From positions 1 to 49,849 of the forward strand of contig DGUP01000073.1 of NCBI GenBank assembly GCA_002394685.1: 49,849 bases of DNA, given 5' to 3'. Position numbers and translations under genes: made by a program. The DNA comes from Treponema sp. UBA4307 (lineage in GTDB: Bacteria; Spirochaetota; Spirochaetia; Treponematales; Treponemataceae). How positions within the stretch are numbered: position 1 is the stretch's first letter; the number at the start of each line of letters is the position of its first letter. A model generated the notes under the pieces. That model was not told the origin of the DNA, did not search any database, and saw only the letters and a program-made list of their open reading frames with translations. Below are positions 47,546 through 49,849 of the stretch, one piece after another.

Positions 47546-47566
47546 ACACGATTTTAGCGTGTTTTT
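47546..47566 (+). terminator. First of two tandem terminator hairpins after the array
   Basis: Stem ACACG (47546-47550) / CGTGT (47558-47562) with a five-T run (47562-47566). Short on its own, but it lies directly before a second, longer hairpin. Confidence 0.45.
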
Positions 47567-47570
47567 CCCC

Positions 47571-47607
47571 AAGGGGCTTTCCTAAACAGGAGAGTCCCTT
47601 ATTTTTT
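47571..47607 (+). terminator. Main rho-independent terminator closing the giant-lipoprotein array
   Basis: 13-bp stem (47571-47583 with 47588-47600) containing two G-T wobbles and an AAAC loop, followed by ATTTTTTA. It lies 42 bp after the last giant gene. Confidence 0.85.
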
Positions 47608-47621
47608 ATAATAAAATAGTG

Positions 47622-47627
47622 TATAAT
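47622..47627 (+). promoter_or_regulatory. Candidate -10 element for the diguanylate-cyclase-type gene
   Basis: Perfect TATAAT 44 bp before ATG 47671. The region 17 bp upstream is part of the terminator's AT-rich tail and gives no good -35. Confidence 0.35.
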
Positions 47628-47670
47628 GTGCTCCATATTGAGTGAGAAATCAGGAGAGGGGAAATATTCG

Positions 47671-48189
47671 ATGTCATACTCAATCATAAGCACGCTGGCA
47701 TTAATAATTAATTTAATAATTAACAGGGAGTCTTTTAGAACAAAAAAAAGGCTGTCTGGTAAATCTAAAACAGAACCAAGCTTTATTAATTGCTATCGTC
47801 AATTTTTATTTGTTTCCTGCTGCTATTTTCTTGTAGATATTGCATGGGGAATTTTATATGAATATCACCATGTAGATCACCTCTTTTCCGTTTTATATTC
47901 TGACTGCGTTCTTTATTTTGTATTTTTGCATATGACAATACTGACCTGGATGCGTTCTTTGGTGGCTTATCTGGGGAAAAAAAGAAATAGGAGCAAAATT
48001 CTTCTCGTTTCTGTATGGGCAATATTTTTTATTGGGATTCTTTGCTTAATAATAAATCTCTTTCATCCCTTTATTTTCTCTTTTAATGAAAAACATGAGT
48101 TTAGTAGAATCAGGCAGGTACATAGCATTTATTTTATCAATCGCTCTATATTTTGTTATCACGATTTATATGTTTTATATTGCACATAA
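47671..48189 (+). CDS. N-terminal membrane half of a split diguanylate-cyclase-type protein
   Basis: A 172-residue frame. I start at ATG 47671 (GGAGAGGGG about 8 nt upstream); the frame also runs back to an ATG at 47626 inside the TATAAT box, which is unlikely. Hydrophobic segments MSYSIISTLALIINLIIN, FVSCCYFLVDIAWGILYEY, VLYSDCVLYFVFLHMTILTW and ILLVSVWAIFFIGILCLIIN form the first part of a polytopic sensor domain known to me from membrane-bound GGDEF proteins of Treponema and Clostridia. After FSFNEKHEF (near 48099) the translation turns into poor sequence and ends. The natural continuation, SLVESGRYIAFILSIA, lies in the next frame, read by the overlapping gene at 48086. One A too many in the run 48089-48093 would explain this. 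Confidence 0.6.
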   Translation: MSYSIISTLALIINLIINRESFRTKKRLSGKSKTEPSFINCYRQFLFVSCCYFLVDIAWGILYEYHHVDHLFSVLYSDCVLYFVFLHMTILTWMRSLVAYLGKKRNRSKILLVSVWAIFFIGILCLIINLFHPFIFSFNEKHEFSRIRQVHSIYFINRSIFCYHDLYVLYCT

Positions 48190-49675
48190 ATCAAATGAAA
48201 GAGATAAGGCCAAATATAGGGCTGTTGGAATAACTTGTCTTTTGATGAATCTATTTCTATTCTTCCAGGTTTTTGATCCAAGATATCCTTCTTATTCCAC
48301 AGGACTTATAATTGGAATTTGCATGATTCATTCTTTTGTTGAATCTGGTGAGCGAAGGGAAAAAGTTATATATGATAACATCGCAAAAAGTCTGGCCGAA
48401 GATTATGAAGCAATGTATTACATTAATATTGAATCAGGAAAATTTCTTGAGTTTTCAAAAAGTCAGGAATATGCCTCTATGAATGTTCCAGTGCTTGGTC
48501 GGAATTTCTACAACGAGACTAGTGTTAATATTGAAAAATTTGTTCATCCTGATGACAGGGAATTTGCAAAGAATCTTCATCGTAAAGAGACAATGTTAAA
48601 TAATCTGAAAGACAGAAAATCCTATTCATATAAATATAGAGTGATAATTGATGGGCAGCCTCGTCACTTTCAATTCACCGTGTTGAGGGCCAACGATGAC
48701 AAGCATTTTGTTCTGTATGAAAAAGATATAAATGATGAAATCACTGTTGAAAATATGCGTCTTGAAAATCAGAAGAAACAAGTCACTTTTACTCAAATTG
48801 CAGAAATACTTGCAGTAAATTACGATGTGATTTATTACGTTGATGCAAAAGACTCAAGTTATATCAGTTATGAATGTAGAAATATCTATGGCGAAGTTGA
48901 GGTTCAGAAAACCGGAAATAATTTTTTTGAGGATTCCCGGATTGATATTTCGAATATTGTTCATAAAACTGATCGTGAAGAGGTTCTGAGTTTTTTCAGT
49001 AAAGATAATTTAAGTCAAACTCTTACAAATCAGAAAAGCTGCAGTCTAAATTACCGTATTGTGGCATTTAAGAAGATTCATTACGTCCGAATGACAGCGC
49101 AAAAAACATCTAATGGCACTCATTATATCATTGGTATTGAAAACATAGATAATGAAGTAAAAAAAGAAAAGCAGCAGCTTAAGGCTCTAAATACAGAACG
49201 GGAACTTGCAAGACGAGATGAACTGACGGGAGTAAAAAATAAAACCGCGTATAATGAACTTGAACAGTCTGTCCAGAAAAATATTGAAAATGGAATGGAT
49301 TATCTTCCTTTCGGTCTTGTTGTTTGTGATACAAATGACTTGAAAAAAATCAATGATTCAAAAGGCCATGTAGCAGGTGATGATTATATTAAAAATTCCG
49401 CAAAACTTTTATGTGACATCTTTGTTCATAGTCCGGTATTCAGAGTTGGAGGGAATGAATTTGTTGTTTTCCTGCGAGGTGATGATTATTCAAATAAGAA
49501 AGAACTGATGAAAAAATTGCAGGACGTGGTTCGCCAGAATATAAAAATGAAAGCAGTCCCTGTTCTTGCTTCGGGAATGGCGGAATATATTCCAGGAAAG
49601 GATTGTCTTGTCTCAGAAATATTTGACCGGGCAGACAAAGCTATGTACAAAAATAAACTTGAAATCAAGAAATAA
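48086..49675 (+). CDS. PAS-PAS-GGDEF protein, C-terminal part of a split diguanylate-cyclase-type gene
   Basis: A 529-residue frame, +1 relative to the membrane half at 47671, with no ribosome binding site before ATG 48086. It begins with the remaining membrane helices (YIAFILSIALYFVITIYMFY; GITCLLMNLFLFFQVF; STGLIIGICMIHSFV). Two PAS-like sensor domains follow (about 90-230, with FVHPDDREFAKNL; about 235-360, with IVHKTDREEVLSFF), then a GGDEF domain from about 370: RRDELTGVKNKTAYNELEQ, VVCDTNDLKKINDSKGHVAG, and the active-site loop FRVGGNEFVVFL. The third residue of GGDEF/GGEEF is Asn here, which removes an acidic residue needed for metal binding and catalysis, so activity is doubtful. There is no I-site RxxD five residues before the loop. 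Possibly c-di-GMP signalling, possibly decayed. Confidence 0.8.
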   Translation: MKNMSLVESGRYIAFILSIALYFVITIYMFYIAHKSNERDKAKYRAVGITCLLMNLFLFFQVFDPRYPSYSTGLIIGICMIHSFVESGERREKVIYDNIAKSLAEDYEAMYYINIESGKFLEFSKSQEYASMNVPVLGRNFYNETSVNIEKFVHPDDREFAKNLHRKETMLNNLKDRKSYSYKYRVIIDGQPRHFQFTVLRANDDKHFVLYEKDINDEITVENMRLENQKKQVTFTQIAEILAVNYDVIYYVDAKDSSYISYECRNIYGEVEVQKTGNNFFEDSRIDISNIVHKTDREEVLSFFSKDNLSQTLTNQKSCSLNYRIVAFKKIHYVRMTAQKTSNGTHYIIGIENIDNEVKKEKQQLKALNTERELARRDELTGVKNKTAYNELEQSVQKNIENGMDYLPFGLVVCDTNDLKKINDSKGHVAGDDYIKNSAKLLCDIFVHSPVFRVGGNEFVVFLRGDDYSNKKELMKKLQDVVRQNIKMKAVPVLASGMAEYIPGKDCLVSEIFDRADKAMYKNKLEIKK

Positions 49676-49721
49676 AAATGGTTGTATAGTAAAGTTTGCC
49701 TGGAAGCCTTTGAGAAAGGGG

Positions 49722-49748
49722 CGCCGGACATTATGATGAAATCCGGCG
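49722..49748. terminator. GC-rich hairpin between convergent gene ends
   Basis: Perfect 7-bp stem CGCCGGA (49722-49728) / TCCGGCG (49742-49748) with a 13-nt loop, between the GGDEF gene's stop and the stop of a minus-strand gene. No clear T-run on either side, so it is a weak candidate for a bidirectional terminator. Confidence 0.35.
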
Positions 49749-49766
49749 GTCTGGAGAAATATTCAA

Positions 49767-49849
49767 TTAACTATGATTTTTTATCCCTTTTTCCAGTTCC
49801 AGAACCCTTTCTAGTGGAAGTTTTACGCATTCGGCAATTATTTCAGGAG
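49767..49849 (-). CDS. 3' end of a minus-strand gene cut by the window edge
   Basis: Reading leftward from the right edge, 26 codons stay open to a TAA at 49767-49769. They give PEIIAECVKLPLERVLELEK followed by GIKNHS. The Ala-Glu-x-x-x-Leu-Pro/Ser-x-Glu-x-Val-x-x-Leu pattern resembles the C-terminal tail of Rpn/PD-(D/E)XK nuclease-type 'transposases', but the piece is too short to name it. The rest lies outside the window. Confidence 0.4.
   Translation of the reverse strand, partial: PEIIAECVKLPLERVLELEKGIKNHS

Noticed and set aside
47626..47670. ATG 47626 as the start of the membrane half of the GGDEF gene
   Set aside because: It lies in the TATAAT box, and the 15 extra residues are polar and precede the natural first helix. 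ATG 47671 has a ribosome binding site.

Overview
The window looks like chromosomal DNA of a spirochaete, most likely a host-associated or rumen-type Treponema. This is inferred from the AT-leaning composition, the many lipoprotein signal peptides with variable lipoboxes (ITSC, LTTC, FSAC, LSGC), a six-pass methyl-accepting chemotaxis protein and a membrane/PAS/GGDEF protein of a type I associate with such bacteria. No marker gene settles the genus. I see no rRNA, tRNA, CRISPR array, transposase or phage gene.

Region 1 (1-11.5 kb) is ordinary chromosome. A chemotaxis receptor with its own terminator comes first. Next is a co-directional set: an Lrp/AsnC-type regulator, a PLP aminotransferase and a membrane-anchored TPR protein. 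Facing it is a minus-strand cluster read rsmE, HExxH protein, exported coiled-coil protein, rsmG, whose last stop codon shares a TTAA with the stop of the TPR gene. A 173-bp nested inverted-repeat element lies in the divergent gap between rsmE and an M29-type aminopeptidase. A lone ABC ATPase and a two-pass membrane protein close the region.

Region 2 (11.7-47.5 kb) is about 36 kb holding five giant surface-protein genes in the same direction. The first encodes 2079 residues: a cleavable signal peptide, at least a dozen Ig-like repeats and a short C-terminal segment that reads as an outer-membrane beta-barrel ending in Phe. The other four encode lipoproteins of 2373-2478 residues that are colinear paralogues: lipobox, conserved post-Cys motif, Ig-like domains, calcium-loop-like DxNxDG sites, an 'ALFYFRR' core, an IPT/TIG-like domain and a C-terminal beta-propeller-like domain. 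Hairpins separate genes 1/2 and 2/3, genes 3 and 4 are 10 bp apart, and gene 5 follows a 145-bp gap with a palindrome. This array is the most unusual content of the window. Its role is unknown; a cell-surface adhesin or coat is my inference.

Region 3 (47.6 kb to the end) carries a diguanylate-cyclase-type gene split by an apparent single-base frameshift in an A5 tract, with a degenerate GGNEF site, and then the 3' end of a minus-strand gene cut by the window edge.
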